NCBI RefSeq assembly: GCF_009687845.1 | Contig: NZ_BLAD01000035.1 | Location: 327,417-391,416 of the forward strand | Direction: 5' to 3' | DNA length: 64,000 nt | From: Acrocarpospora corrugata | GTDB lineage: Bacteria; Actinomycetota; Actinomycetes; Streptosporangiales; Streptosporangiaceae | In this document: piece by piece, positions 7,402-16,497 of the stretch | Layout of the letters: the number at the start of each line of letters is the position of its first letter | Position numbering within the stretch: the first letter of the stretch is position 1 | Position numbers and translations under genes: made by a program | The notes under the pieces: generated by a model | What the model was told of the DNA's origin: nothing | What the model saw: only the letters and a program-made list of their open reading frames with translations | Database searches by the model: none

Positions 7402-8797
7402 GGATGCGCGCTTCGGCCTCGGCCCAGTCCTCGCCGCGCGGTTCGTAGTAAGTCAGGTTCTGCGTCGCCGCCACCAGGGCTCGCATTTCGGGCAGGCCGC
7501 CGATCTCGCCGGCCGCTCGCGCCTGAACGAGGACGTTGCCGAGCGCGGTGGCCTCGGTCGGGCCCGCCACCACGGGCAGCCCGCACGCGTCGGCGGTCAG
7601 CTGGCACAGCAGCGCGTTCCGGCTGCCACCCCCGACCAGGTGAATAGTGTTCACCCGCTGCCCGGAGAGCTCGATCGCCTGACGTATCGCCATTCGATGC
7701 CCGAGGGCCAGGCTCTCCAGCACACATCTCACGAAACCCGGCAGATCCCCGGGCGGTTCCTGGCCGGTCCGGCGGCACTCCGCCGCAATCCGGGCGGGCA
7801 TATCGCCCGGCGGGAGAAATATCGGCGTATCGGGGTTCACGAGCGCGGCGAACGGGGGAGCCTGCGCGGCGGCGGCGAGCAGTGGCCCCAGCTCTGGCTG
7901 ACCCCAGGCCCGCAGCGACTCCTGCAGCAGCCACAACCCCATGACATTCCGCAGATACCGCACAGTCCCGTCTATCCCCGCTTCGTTCGTGAACCCGGCC
8001 TCGCGGCTCTCCGCCGTGAGCACGGGCACCCGCAACTCCACCCCCGCCAGCGACCACGTCCCACACGAGATATACGCAAAATCCGGATATGTCGTAGGAA
8101 CCGCGGCTACGGCTGACGCCGTGTCGTGTGACGCGACCGCCGTCACCGTACCCGCCCACCCGATGTCCTCGGCCACCTCCGGACGAAGCCGCTCGGAATC
8201 CCCCGGCACCCGCAAAGGCGGCAGAAGCCCCGGCGGCAGCCCAAGCCGATCCATCAGCGGATACGCCCAGTTCTGAGTCCGTACGTCCAGCAGCCCGGTG
8301 GTCGACGCGTTGGTCAGCTCGGCCCCGATCTCACCCGTGAGCCAGTAACTCAGCAGGTCGGGAATGAGCAGCATCGTCTCGGCATCCGCCAGCTGATCGG
8401 CCAGCAACTGGTAGACCGTGTTGAACGGCAGAAACTGCAATCCGGATATGTCGTACATATCCGCAGATCCGATGTCGGCGAGCACCCGTTCCCGCACGCC
8501 GGTGGTCCTGGCGTCCCGGTAGTGCACCGGGTTTCCGATCAGTGCCCCCCGGGCGTCGATCAGGCCGTAGTCGATGGCCCAGGAGTCGATTCCGATCGAA
8601 CGCGCGGGTCCCGCCAGGCGCAAGCCGTACAGGATCTCGCGGTGCAGACCGAGAATGTCCCAGTGCAGCGTGTCGTGCACGCGCACCGGCCCGTTCGCGA
8701 ATCGGTGTGTTTCGGTCAGGCTCAGGCCGTCACCGAGCTCGCCGACCATGACCCGGCCGCTGGACGCGCCCAGGTCGACGGCCGCGAACCGGCTCAC
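7394..8797 (-). CDS. rhaB: Rhamnulokinase
   Basis: FGGY-family carbohydrate kinase, 467 residues. It phosphorylates L-rhamnulose at O1. The N-terminal ATPase motif AAVDLGASSGRVMVGEL, the central SIGIDSWAIDYGLID (the rhamnulokinase-type D-W-x-x-D region) and C-terminal IHLVGGGSRNALLCQLTAD with GPTEATALGN are all present. The GTG start at 8797 overlaps the stop of the LacI regulator gene (GTGA), so regulator and kinase are co-transcribed leftwards, divergent from the transporter operon. Confidence 0.92.
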   Translation of the reverse strand: MSRFAAVDLGASSGRVMVGELGDGLSLTETHRFANGPVRVHDTLHWDILGLHREILYGLRLAGPARSIGIDSWAIDYGLIDARGALIGNPVHYRDARTTGVRERVLADIGSADMYDISGLQFLPFNTVYQLLADQLADAETMLLIPDLLSYWLTGEIGAELTNASTTGLLDVRTQNWAYPLMDRLGLPPGLLPPLRVPGDSERLRPEVAEDIGWAGTVTAVASHDTASAVAAVPTTYPDFAYISCGTWSLAGVELRVPVLTAESREAGFTNEAGIDGTVRYLRNVMGLWLLQESLRAWGQPELGPLLAAAAQAPPFAALVNPDTPIFLPPGDMPARIAAECRRTGQEPPGDLPGFVRCVLESLALGHRMAIRQAIELSGQRVNTIHLVGGGSRNALLCQLTADACGLPVVAGPTEATALGNVLVQARAAGEIGGLPEMRALVAATQNLTYYEPRGEDWAEAEARIHR

Positions 8798-9789
8798 CGG
8801 GTGGACTCCCGGACCACCAGCTCCGGCTGGAACATGATCTGCTGATGCGCGTGCGTGCCCGGATGGTCGCATTCATCCAGAAGCAACTCCGTCGCCACCC
8901 GTCCCAGCTGATGCGTCGGCTGCCGGATCGAGCTCAGCGACACCGCCGACGCGGCCACGAAATCGATGTCGTCATAGCCGATCAGCGCCACGTCCTCCGG
9001 CACCCGGATACCCGCGTGCATCAGCCCGCGCAGCACGCCCAGGGCCAGTAAATCGTTCGCACAGAAGATCGCGTCCGGCAGCTCTCCCTCCGCGATCATC
9101 TTGGCCGCCGCCTCCTGCCCGGCCCGGGGCGTCATCGCGGGCATCTCGGTCACCCGCAGCGGCACCGCCCCGCCCAGCGCGCGCTCGGCCCCGGTCCGGC
9201 GGTCGATGCACTGGCGGATGGTGAGCGGGCCGGTGACGTACCCGATCGAGGTCGCGCCGCCGGCGCGCAGGTGATTGACGGCAGTGGTGCCGCCGACGAT
9301 GTCGTTGACCGCGACCGAGCACTGGTCGGGGCGGTGCGCGGGATGGTCGACCAGGACCACGCTGATGCCGCGCTCGCGCAGCCGGTCCAGCCGGGTCGGA
9401 TCCTCGTCCGACGGGGTGATCAGCACGCCGCGCACCCGCTGCTCGGCCAGCACCAGCAGGTTGCGCTCCTCCTTCGTCCGCGAACCCGCCGAATTGCAGA
9501 GAATCACCGCGTACCCGAGCTCGCTGGCGACCTCCTCGACCCCCGCGGTGACATCGGTGAAGAACGGGTTGCCGATGTCGATCACCGACAGGCCGATGGT
9601 CTTGCTGTGCCCGGCCCGCAGGGTCGACGCGGAACCGTGCCGGACGAATCCGAGCTCCCGGACGGCCGCCTCGACCTTGGCCCTGGTCTCCGCCGACACC
9701 TTCTCCGGCCGGTTGAGCACGTTCGAGACGGTGCCCGGCGACACGCCGGCGCGCTGGGCGACGTCCCTGATGCCCACGGGGCTCTGCAT
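8794..9789 (-). CDS. LacI-family regulator of the rhamnose locus
   Basis: 331 residues. The N-terminal helix-turn-helix and hinge are IRDVAQRAGVSPGTVSNVLNRPEKV (residues 7-31), and a periplasmic-binding-protein-like effector domain starts at about residue 60 (KTIGLSVIDIGNPFFTDV). It is transcribed divergently from the rhamnose importer and sits upstream of rhaB. Two candidate operators lie in the divergent region. Effector is inferred to be L-rhamnose or rhamnulose; a repressor role is typical of the family but not shown here. Confidence 0.88.
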   Translation of the reverse strand: MQSPVGIRDVAQRAGVSPGTVSNVLNRPEKVSAETRAKVEAAVRELGFVRHGSASTLRAGHSKTIGLSVIDIGNPFFTDVTAGVEEVASELGYAVILCNSAGSRTKEERNLLVLAEQRVRGVLITPSDEDPTRLDRLRERGISVVLVDHPAHRPDQCSVAVNDIVGGTTAVNHLRAGGATSIGYVTGPLTIRQCIDRRTGAERALGGAVPLRVTEMPAMTPRAGQEAAAKMIAEGELPDAIFCANDLLALGVLRGLMHAGIRVPEDVALIGYDDIDFVAASAVSLSSIRQPTHQLGRVATELLLDECDHPGTHAHQQIMFQPELVVRESTR

Positions 9790-9794
9790 AAGGG

Positions 9795-9935
9795 TTGATT
9801 AAAACGTAATAACCGTACTTCAGGCAAGAACGGCCCCTGGTGAGGTGGGTTGTGGCCGGGGAAATGGCACGTTCATCGGCTATTGACGGTCCCGAAACAG
9901 TGACCTACTCTCCCCACAACTTTGAAACGTTTTTC
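9795..9935. promoter_or_regulatory. Divergent rhaR/rha-importer control region
   Basis: Two AAACGT-centred sites are visible: ATTAAAACGTAAT at 9799-9811, next to the regulator gene, and TTTGAAACGTTTTTC at 9921-9935, with the 8-bp palindrome AAACGTTT. A promoter TTGACG (9883-9888), 17-bp spacer, TACTCT (9906-9911) drives the importer genes. The second site would lie at the transcription start, a typical repressor position. Positions are read directly; function is inferred. Confidence 0.6.
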
Positions 9936-9951
9936 TACGTCGGGAGGGTGC

Positions 9952-11463
9952 ATGGCCGACTCGCCGCCGCCCGTGCTGGCGCTCCGAGAGGTCAGCAAGT
10001 CCTTCGGCGCGGTACGCGCGCTGCGTGAGGTCTCCCTGTCGTTGATCGCGGGAGAGGCCCTCGCGCTGGCGGGCGAGAACGGCGCCGGCAAATCCACCCT
10101 GGTGAAGATCCTCTCCGGCGTGCACCGGCCGGACGCGGGCCGGCTCCTGCTGGACGGCGAGCCCGTCGAGTTCCACGGCCCCGCCGACGCACAGGCCGCC
10201 GGGGTGGCGGTGATCTACCAGGAGCCGACGCTCTTCCCCGACCTGACGGTGGCCGAGAACATCTTCATGGGCCGCCAGCCGCGCGGCAGGCTGGGCCGGA
10301 TCGATCGGCGGGCCATGCGCGCCCAGGCCGCAGCCCTGTTCACCCGGCTCGGCGTGCCGCTCGACCCCGAGCAGCCCGCGCGCGGCCTGTCCATCGCCGA
10401 CCAGCAGCTGGTCGAGATCGCGAAGGCGCTGTCCCGGGACGCGCGCGTGCTGATCATGGACGAGCCGACCGCCGCGCTCTCCGGCAACGAGGTCACCCGC
10501 CTGTTCGGGGTGGCGCGCTCGCTGCGCGAGCAGGGCTGCGCGGTGCTGTTCATCTCGCACCGGCTCGACGAGATCTTCGACCTCTGCCAGCGGGTCACCA
10601 CGCTCCGCGACGGCGGCCACGTCGCCGACGACCGGATCGCCGACATCATTCCCGACGACCTGGTCCGGCGCATGGTCGGCCGGGAACTCGGCGCGCTCTT
10701 CCCCAAACAGGACGCCGTCCCCGGCGAGGTGGCGCTCCAGGTGCGGCGGCTGACCCGCGAAGGCGTCTTCACCGACGTCTCCTTCGAGGTCCGGCGCGGC
10801 GAGATCGTCGCCCTGGCCGGCCTGGTCGGCGCGGGCCGCAGCGAGGTCGCCCGCGCGGTCTTCGGCGTCGACCGCTGGGACGCCGGCTCCGTCCAGGTCG
10901 GCGGACGCGCCCTGCGCCCCGGCAGCCCGGCCGCCTCGATGGCCCTCGGCCTGGCCCTGGTCCCGGAGGACCGCCGCCAGCAGGGACTGGTCATGGAACT
11001 GTCGATCGAGCGCAACATCGCCCTGGCCGGTCTCGCCGAAGTACGGCACGGCCCGCTGATCTCCCGCGCCGCCGAACGCGTCCGGGCCGCCGACTGGGCG
11101 CAGCGGCTCCAGCTCAGGCACCGCAGCCTCGCCGACGCCGTGGACGTGCTCTCCGGCGGCAACCAGCAGAAGGTCGTTTTGGCGAAGTGGCTGGCCAGGC
11201 AGCCGTCCGTGCTCATCGTGGACGAACCGACGCGGGGGATCGACGTCGCCACGAAAGCCGAGGTGCACCGGCTGCTGTCCGAACTGGCCGTCGGCGGGAT
11301 CGCGGTGCTGATGATCTCCTCAGAACTGCCCGAGGTGCTCGGCATGGCGGACCGGGTGCTGGTCATGCGCGAAGGACGCCTGGTCGCGGAGATCCCGCGC
11401 GGGACGGCGACCGAGGAGACGGTCATGGCCGCGGCCACCGGCATCGGAGGGGGAGGAGCGTGA
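9952..11463 (+). CDS. L-rhamnose ABC importer, two-domain ATPase
   Basis: 503 residues with two tandem ATPase domains of the ribose/rhamnose (CUT2) type. The first has Walker [16 protein letters not shown] and Walker [13 protein letters not shown]. The second has the degenerate Walker [16 protein letters not shown] typical of the second half, signature [16 protein letters not shown] and Walker [11 protein letters not shown]. It energises uptake through the two permeases that follow. Start ATG 9952 is chosen because GGGAGG lies directly upstream; an in-frame TTG at 9922 lies in the operator. GTGA overlap leads into the first permease. Confidence 0.9.
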   Translation: MADSPPPVLALREVSKSFGAVRALREVSLSLIAGEALALAGENGAGKSTLVKILSGVHRPDAGRLLLDGEPVEFHGPADAQAAGVAVIYQEPTLFPDLTVAENIFMGRQPRGRLGRIDRRAMRAQAAALFTRLGVPLDPEQPARGLSIADQQLVEIAKALSRDARVLIMDEPTAALSGNEVTRLFGVARSLREQGCAVLFISHRLDEIFDLCQRVTTLRDGGHVADDRIADIIPDDLVRRMVGRELGALFPKQDAVPGEVALQVRRLTREGVFTDVSFEVRRGEIVALAGLVGAGRSEVARAVFGVDRWDAGSVQVGGRALRPGSPAASMALGLALVPEDRRQQGLVMELSIERNIALAGLAEVRHGPLISRAAERVRAADWAQRLQLRHRSLADAVDVLSGGNQQKVVLAKWLARQPSVLIVDEPTRGIDVATKAEVHRLLSELAVGGIAVLMISSELPEVLGMADRVLVMREGRLVAEIPRGTATEETVMAAATGIGGGGA

Positions 11464-12500
11464 CCATCACCGCCAAACGCCCGGGAGCCACCCTCCGCGA
11501 CAGCGGCCGGGGGCTCGTCGAACGGGTGGCCCGGGTCCGCGAACTCGGCATCGTGGTCGCGCTGGCCGTGCTGTTCGGCGTGACCGGAGCGGTCAATCCG
11601 GAGTTCCTGGGGCTGGACAGCCTGCGCGACATCCTGCTCAACTCCGCCATCATCGCGATGCTGGCGGTCGGCCAGACCCTCGTGGTGATCACCAGGAATG
11701 TGGATCTGTCGGTCAGTTCGGTGGTCGGACTGTCGGCGTTCGGGGGCGCGCTCGTCCTCGCCGACAATCCCGGCCTGCCGATCGTGGTGGTCATCGCCGG
11801 ATGCGTCCTGCTCGGCGCGGCCTGCGGCGCGATCAACGGCCTGCTCGTCGGAGCCGCCAAAGTGCCAGCCCTGGTCGCCACTCTGGGCACGTTGTACGCC
11901 TTCCGCGGCATCGATTACGCCTGGGCGGGCGGCAGGCAGGTCAACGCGGCCGACATGCCCGACTCGTTCCTGTCCCTCGGCTCCCGGCCGGTGCTGGGCG
12001 TTCCGCTGCTCGCGCTGGCCGCGATCGCGGTGCTGCTGGCGGTCGGCTGGATGCTGCGCAACCTGCGCTCCGGCCGCGAACTGTACGCGATCGGGTCCAA
12101 CCCGGCGGCAGCCGTACTGGCCGGAATTCCGGTACGGAAACGCGTCATCACCGCCTTCGTCGCCAGCGGCGCCCTGGCCGGACTGGCCGGCGCCATGTGG
12201 GCGGCCAGATTCGGCACCGTCGACGCCGCCGCGGCCACCGGCAAGGAACTCGACGTCATCGCCGCCGTCGTCGTCGGGGGCGTGGCCATCTTCGGCGGCA
12301 GCGGCACCGTGTACGGCGCGGCCCTCGGCGCCCTGCTGCTCACCGGCATCAGCAGCGCGCTGGCCGTGCTCCGGGTGGACGCACTCGCCCAGACCGCCAT
12401 CAACGGGGCGCTGATCATCGCCGCCATCGTCCTGGACCGGCTCCTCGCGCTGCGCGTGGCCGCCGCGCTCCGCCGAAGGAGGTACCGCGATGCCCGCTGA
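11460..12500 (+). CDS. Rhamnose ABC importer permease 1
   Basis: 346-residue BPD_transp_2-family membrane protein with eight or more hydrophobic helices. Motifs include [20 protein letters not shown] and [14 protein letters not shown], and the C-terminal loop [22 protein letters not shown] typical of CUT2 permeases. The GTG start overlaps the ATPase stop, and it overlaps the next permease by 11 bp. It pairs with the second permease as a heterodimer, as in RhaP/RhaQ-type systems. Confidence 0.9.
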   Translation: MTITAKRPGATLRDSGRGLVERVARVRELGIVVALAVLFGVTGAVNPEFLGLDSLRDILLNSAIIAMLAVGQTLVVITRNVDLSVSSVVGLSAFGGALVLADNPGLPIVVVIAGCVLLGAACGAINGLLVGAAKVPALVATLGTLYAFRGIDYAWAGGRQVNAADMPDSFLSLGSRPVLGVPLLALAAIAVLLAVGWMLRNLRSGRELYAIGSNPAAAVLAGIPVRKRVITAFVASGALAGLAGAMWAARFGTVDAAAATGKELDVIAAVVVGGVAIFGGSGTVYGAALGALLLTGISSALAVLRVDALAQTAINGALIIAAIVLDRLLALRVAAALRRRRYRDAR

Positions 12501-13485
12501 CCGTTTCTCCCTGCTGCGCCGGTGGGAAGGCCTCATCCTGATCCTGCTCGTCGCGGTGACGACCTGGGCGTCGCTCGGGGTGGACGGGTTCGCCAACAGC
12601 TCCAACGTGTCGTTCCTGCTGCTGGACGTGACCGAGATCGCCCTGATGGCGCTCACCATGACCCTGGTCATCGTCGCCGCCGAGATCGACCTGTCGGTGG
12701 CCTCCACGCTCGGGCTGTCCTGCGCGGTGCTCGGGTGGCTGTGGAACGCGGGGCTGCCGATCGAGGCGATCATGCCGATCTGCCTGGTCGCCGGGGCGCT
12801 GTGCGGCGCACTCAACGGCTTCCTGGTGACCAGGCTCGGCCTGCCGTCGCTGGCCGTCACGATCGGCACCTTCGCCCTCTATCGCGGCCTGGCCTACGTG
12901 ATCCTCGGCGACCAGGCCGTGGCCGATCTGCCGCCCGCCTACACCAGCCTGGCCACGGCCACGCTCGGCCCGATCCCGGTGGTGACCCTGCTGGTCGCGG
13001 TGCTCGCCGTGCTGTTCGTGGTGATCCTGCACGCCACCGCCCTCGGCCGCGCCATCGTCGCCCTCGGCTCCAACGAGGAAGCCGCCTACTTCGCCGGAAT
13101 CCGGGTCAAACGCATCCGGTTCTGGCTGTTCGTCGCCTCCGGCGCGATGGCCGCGCTCGCCTCCCTCGTCTTCACCTTCCGGTACGCCTCCGCCCGGGCC
13201 GACAACGGCGGCGGCCTCGAACTGGCCGTGATCGCGGCCGTCCTGCTCGGCGGCGTGTCGATCTTCGGCGGGCGTGGCACCCTGCCCGGCGTGCTGGCGG
13301 CGGTGCTGCTCCTCGGCGTGGTGCGCAACGCGCTCATCCTGGCCGACGTGGCCAACGAAGTCCTCAATTTCGTGACGGGCCTGCTGCTCGTCGCGTCCGT
13401 GCTGGCGCCGAATCTCGGGGCGGTCTGGCGGCGCCGTACCTCACCTCCACTCGAAGGTTCACTCGAAGGGAAATCGGCACTATGA
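12490..13485 (+). CDS. Rhamnose ABC importer permease 2
   Basis: 331-residue BPD_transp_2 permease, paralogous to the preceding gene: LVIVAAEIDLSVASTLGLS, ALGSNEEAAYFAGIRVKR and LLGGVSIFGGRGTLPGVLAAVLL are the equivalent motifs. It is predicted to be an integral membrane protein with about nine helices. Its stop overlaps the binding-protein start (ATGA). Confidence 0.9.
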   Translation: MPADRFSLLRRWEGLILILLVAVTTWASLGVDGFANSSNVSFLLLDVTEIALMALTMTLVIVAAEIDLSVASTLGLSCAVLGWLWNAGLPIEAIMPICLVAGALCGALNGFLVTRLGLPSLAVTIGTFALYRGLAYVILGDQAVADLPPAYTSLATATLGPIPVVTLLVAVLAVLFVVILHATALGRAIVALGSNEEAAYFAGIRVKRIRFWLFVASGAMAALASLVFTFRYASARADNGGGLELAVIAAVLLGGVSIFGGRGTLPGVLAAVLLLGVVRNALILADVANEVLNFVTGLLLVASVLAPNLGAVWRRRTSPPLEGSLEGKSAL

Positions 13486-14558
13486 CAACGATGTGGCGTC
13501 CCATTGCGCTCTTCGCCGGTCTCGCCCTGCTGGCCAGCGCCTGCGGCGGGACAACCAGGGACGATGTGGCCCAGCAGGCGTCCGCGTCGGCCGCCGCGCC
13601 CGCCTCCTCGGCGGCCGCGGACCCGAACGCCCCCCTCAAAGCCGGATTGAAGATCGCGTTCCTTCCCAAGCAGGTCAACAACCCCTATTTCACGATCGCT
13701 GACGCCGGCGGCATCGAAGCCGCCAAGGAGTTCGGCGGCGAAGGCAAGGAAGTCGGGCCGTCCGAGGCCAGCGCCTCCTCCCAGGTCTCCTACATCAACA
13801 CCCTGATCCAGCAGAAACAGGACGCCATCGTCATCTCCGCCAACGACCCCAACGCCGTCGTGCCCGCGCTCAAGCAGGCCAAGGACGCCGGGATCAAGGT
13901 CGTCAGCTACGACTCCGACACCGCGCCGGAAGGCCGCGACCTGTTCGTCAACCAGGCGAGCGCCGAAGACCTCGGCCGCACCGAAGTCCAGCTCCTCGCC
14001 GAGCAGATCGGCCACAAGGGCAAGATCGCCATCCTGTCGGCCACCCCGAACGCGACCAACCAGAACACCTGGATCGAGTTCATGAAGGACGAGCTGACCA
14101 AACCCGAATACAAGGACATGGAACTGGTCAAGGTCGCCTACGGCAACGACGAGGACCAGAAGTCCTTCACCGAGACGCAGGGACTGCTCCGCGCCTACCC
14201 CGACCTGGCCGGCATCATCTCCCCGACCACCGTCGGCATCGCCGCCGCCGCCCGCTACCTGTCCGACTCCAAGTTCAAGGGCAAGGTCAAGCTGACCGGC
14301 CTCGGCACCCCCAACCAGCTGCGCAAATTCGTCAAGGACGGCACCATCGACGGCTTCGAGCTGTGGAGCCCAGGCGACCTCGGCTACCTCGCCTGCTACG
14401 CCGCCGCCGCGCTCGCCTCCGGCCAGATCACCGGCGCAGAAGGCGACACGTTCAAGGCCGGCAAACTCGGCGAATACACCGTCGGCGCCAAGGGCGAAGT
14501 CCTGCTCGGCAAACCGACCGTGTTCACCAAGGACAACATCGACGACTTCGACTTCTGA
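13482..14558 (+). CDS. Rhamnose ABC importer substrate-binding lipoprotein
   Basis: 358-residue periplasmic-binding-protein type 1 lipoprotein. A signal peptide (WRPIALFAGLALLASAC) ends in the lipobox LASAC, with Cys at about residue 20, followed by an Ala/Ser linker. The mature domain begins LKIAFLPKQVNNPYF and continues with QKQDAIVISANDPNAV and KVVSYDSDT, as in rhamnose/autoinducer-2-type (RhaS) binding proteins. It delivers the sugar to the two adjacent permeases. It is followed after 9 bp by the mutarotase gene. Confidence 0.9.
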   Translation: MTTMWRPIALFAGLALLASACGGTTRDDVAQQASASAAAPASSAAADPNAPLKAGLKIAFLPKQVNNPYFTIADAGGIEAAKEFGGEGKEVGPSEASASSQVSYINTLIQQKQDAIVISANDPNAVVPALKQAKDAGIKVVSYDSDTAPEGRDLFVNQASAEDLGRTEVQLLAEQIGHKGKIAILSATPNATNQNTWIEFMKDELTKPEYKDMELVKVAYGNDEDQKSFTETQGLLRAYPDLAGIISPTTVGIAAAARYLSDSKFKGKVKLTGLGTPNQLRKFVKDGTIDGFELWSPGDLGYLACYAAAALASGQITGAEGDTFKAGKLGEYTVGAKGEVLLGKPTVFTKDNIDDFDF

Positions 14559-14567
14559 CGGCCGGCG

Positions 14568-14885
14568 ATGGAACGCGTCTGCTTCCTGCTGAAGGTGCGG
14601 CCGGAACAGCTGGCCGAATACCGGCGGCGCCACGCCACCGTGTGGCCCGAGATGCTCGACGCGCTCCGGGCCACCGGCTGGCGAAACTACTCGCTCTTCC
14701 TCCGCGACGACGGCCTGCTGGTCGGCTACCTGGAGACCGACGACTTCGCGCGGGCCCGCGCGGGGATGGCGGCCACCGAGGTCAACGCCCGCTGGCAGGC
14801 CGAGATGGCGCCCTACTTCGAAGCACTCGACGGGCGGCCCGACGAGGACATGCGACCACTGACCGAGGTGTTCCACCTTGACTGA
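14568..14885 (+). CDS. rhaM: L-rhamnose mutarotase
   Basis: 105-residue protein matching the RhaM family in length and sequence. It interconverts alpha and beta anomers of L-rhamnose so that the isomerase receives its preferred form. The catalytic-histidine motif YRRRHATVWPEML (around residues 19-31) and the later WRNYSLF, EMAPYFEALDG and LTEVFHLD segments are diagnostic. Its stop lies inside the start of the isomerase gene. Confidence 0.92.
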   Translation: MERVCFLLKVRPEQLAEYRRRHATVWPEMLDALRATGWRNYSLFLRDDGLLVGYLETDDFARARAGMAATEVNARWQAEMAPYFEALDGRPDEDMRPLTEVFHLD

Positions 14886-16047
14886 ATCGGGGACGACTGT
14901 GGACGTTAAGGCTCTCCTGCGAGCTCAGCACATTGAGACGCCGTCGTGGGCTTTTGGGAATTCGGGCACCCGGTTCAAGGTGTTCGCCCAGCGTGGGGTG
15001 CCGCGCGATCCGTACGAGAAGCTTGCCGACGCGGCGCAGGTGCACCGGTTCACCGGCGTCGCGCCCACGGTCGCCCTGCACATCCCGTGGGATCGCGTCG
15101 ACGACTACGCCGACCTGGCGCGGCACGCCCGCGACGTCGGCGTGGGCATCGGCGCGATCAACTCCAACGTGTTCCAGGACGACGACTACATGCTCGGCAG
15201 CGTCACCCACCCCGACGCGGGGGTCCGCCGCAAAGCGATCGGGCATCTGCTCGAATGTGTCGACATCATGGACGCGACCGGCTCCGGCACGCTCAAACTG
15301 TGGTTCTCCGACGGCATCAACTACCCCGGCCAGGACGACATCCGGGCCCGCCAGGATCGGCTCGCCGACGCGCTTTCCGAGGTGTATGCGCGGCTTGGGC
15401 CGTCGCAGCGGTTCCTGCTCGAATACAAGCTCTTCGAGCCCGCCTTCTACGTCACCGACGTTCCCGACTGGGGGACCGCTTATGCCCACTGCCTCCGTCT
15501 CGGCCCGCAGGCCCAGGTCGTCGTGGACACCGGGCACCACGCCCCCGGAACCAACATCGAGTTCATCGTCGCGTTCTTGCTCCGCGAGGGGAAACTGGGC
15601 GGCTTCGACTTCAACTCCCGCTTCTACGCCGACGACGACCTGATGGTCGGCGCCGCCGACCCGTTCCAGCTCTTCCGGATCATGTACGAGGTGATCCGCG
15701 GGGGCGGGTACGGGCCAGATGTCGCCTTCATGCTCGACCAGTGCCACAACATCGAACCCAAGATCCCCGGCCAGATCCGGTCGGTCATGAACGTCCAGGA
15801 AGCCACCGCGAAGGCCCTCCTGGTGGACCGGGCCGCCCTCGGCGACGCGCAGTCCTCGGGTGACGTGCTCGGTGCCAACGCCGTCCTGATGGACGCTTAC
15901 AACACAGATGTCCGTCCCCTTCTGGGTGAACTTCGGGAGGAGATGTCCCTCGCCCCCGACCCCATGAAGGCGTACGCGGCCTCCGGCTACGCGGAGAAGA
16001 TAGTCGCGGAGCGGGTGGGGGGAGCTCAGGCGGGCTGGGGTGCCTGA
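14878..16047 (+). CDS. rhaI: L-rhamnose isomerase (RhaI type)
   Basis: 389-residue TIM barrel of the xylose-isomerase-like RhaI family, distinct from E. coli RhaA. It converts L-rhamnose to L-rhamnulose. Metal-ligand segments include LKLWFSDGINYPGQ, FLLEYKLFEPAFY, VVVDTGHHAPGTNIE and FDFNSRFYADDDLMVG. The first possible start is TTG 14878, overlapping rhaM; GTG 14899, with GGGGA five bases upstream, is an alternative giving seven fewer residues. A repeat-rich gap of 450 bp separates it from rhaD. Confidence 0.9.
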   Translation: MTESGTTVDVKALLRAQHIETPSWAFGNSGTRFKVFAQRGVPRDPYEKLADAAQVHRFTGVAPTVALHIPWDRVDDYADLARHARDVGVGIGAINSNVFQDDDYMLGSVTHPDAGVRRKAIGHLLECVDIMDATGSGTLKLWFSDGINYPGQDDIRARQDRLADALSEVYARLGPSQRFLLEYKLFEPAFYVTDVPDWGTAYAHCLRLGPQAQVVVDTGHHAPGTNIEFIVAFLLREGKLGGFDFNSRFYADDDLMVGAADPFQLFRIMYEVIRGGGYGPDVAFMLDQCHNIEPKIPGQIRSVMNVQEATAKALLVDRAALGDAQSSGDVLGANAVLMDAYNTDVRPLLGELREEMSLAPDPMKAYAASGYAEKIVAERVGGAQAGWGA

Positions 16048-16497
16048 CCCTCTTTCCCGCGGTCTGGGTAGCGCGGGAAGGCGTAGATCTTGCGTGCTTG
16101 ATCTTCTTGCGCGCGGATGGGTGGGACGAAAAGGCGTAGATCATGCGTGCCTGATCTTCTTGCGCGCGGATGGGCGGGGGTGCCGGGAGATCTGCGAGCA
16201 GAGGCACAGGGGCCTTCTGCACCCGGCGGCCCGCGCGGAGCCGCGCCGGTGGCGCGCCGAGGTGGAGCACATCGCCGAGGGGCTGGACGCCATGCGTGGA
16301 TGAGCGGGATGCGCCTGGAGATCGGCGAGCAGATCCTCCGGTGCGCGGATGAGTGGGGTCGGTGCCACTCATCCGCGCACAGGCGGACCTGGTGCACACC
16401 GCGAAAAGAGATCGGGCCCTCAGGTCGGTGCCACTCATTTGCGCACAGGCGGACATGTGCGTGATGTCATCTATTTGATGAGCAGTGAGGAAATGTG
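16048..16497. repeat. Repeat-rich gap between rhaI and rhaD with a perfect 16-bp hairpin
   Basis: The gap holds a 53-bp direct repeat (units at 16078 and 16131, AAGGCGTAGATC...GCGCGCGGATGGG), a second direct repeat of about 30 bp spaced 66 bp apart (16357 and 16423, GGTCGGTGCCACTCAT), and a perfect inverted repeat with 16-bp arms at 16341-16356 and 16365-16380 (loop 8 nt). A frame at 16190-16303 ending ..EVEHIAEGLDAMRG vaguely resembles the C-terminal tail of a PadR regulator and may be a gene remnant. No intact gene is seen. Confidence 0.7.

Noticed and set aside
10215..12869. 884-codon open frame on the bottom strand opposite the rhamnose importer genes
   Set aside because: It is antisense to three genes with clear ABC motifs, its composition is Arg/Ser/Ala-rich without any domain, and long antisense frames are expected in very GC-rich DNA.
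16040..16497. Small genes in the rhaI-rhaD gap
   Set aside because: Several short frames on both strands arise from the same repeats and hairpin; none has a start signal or consistent codon bias.
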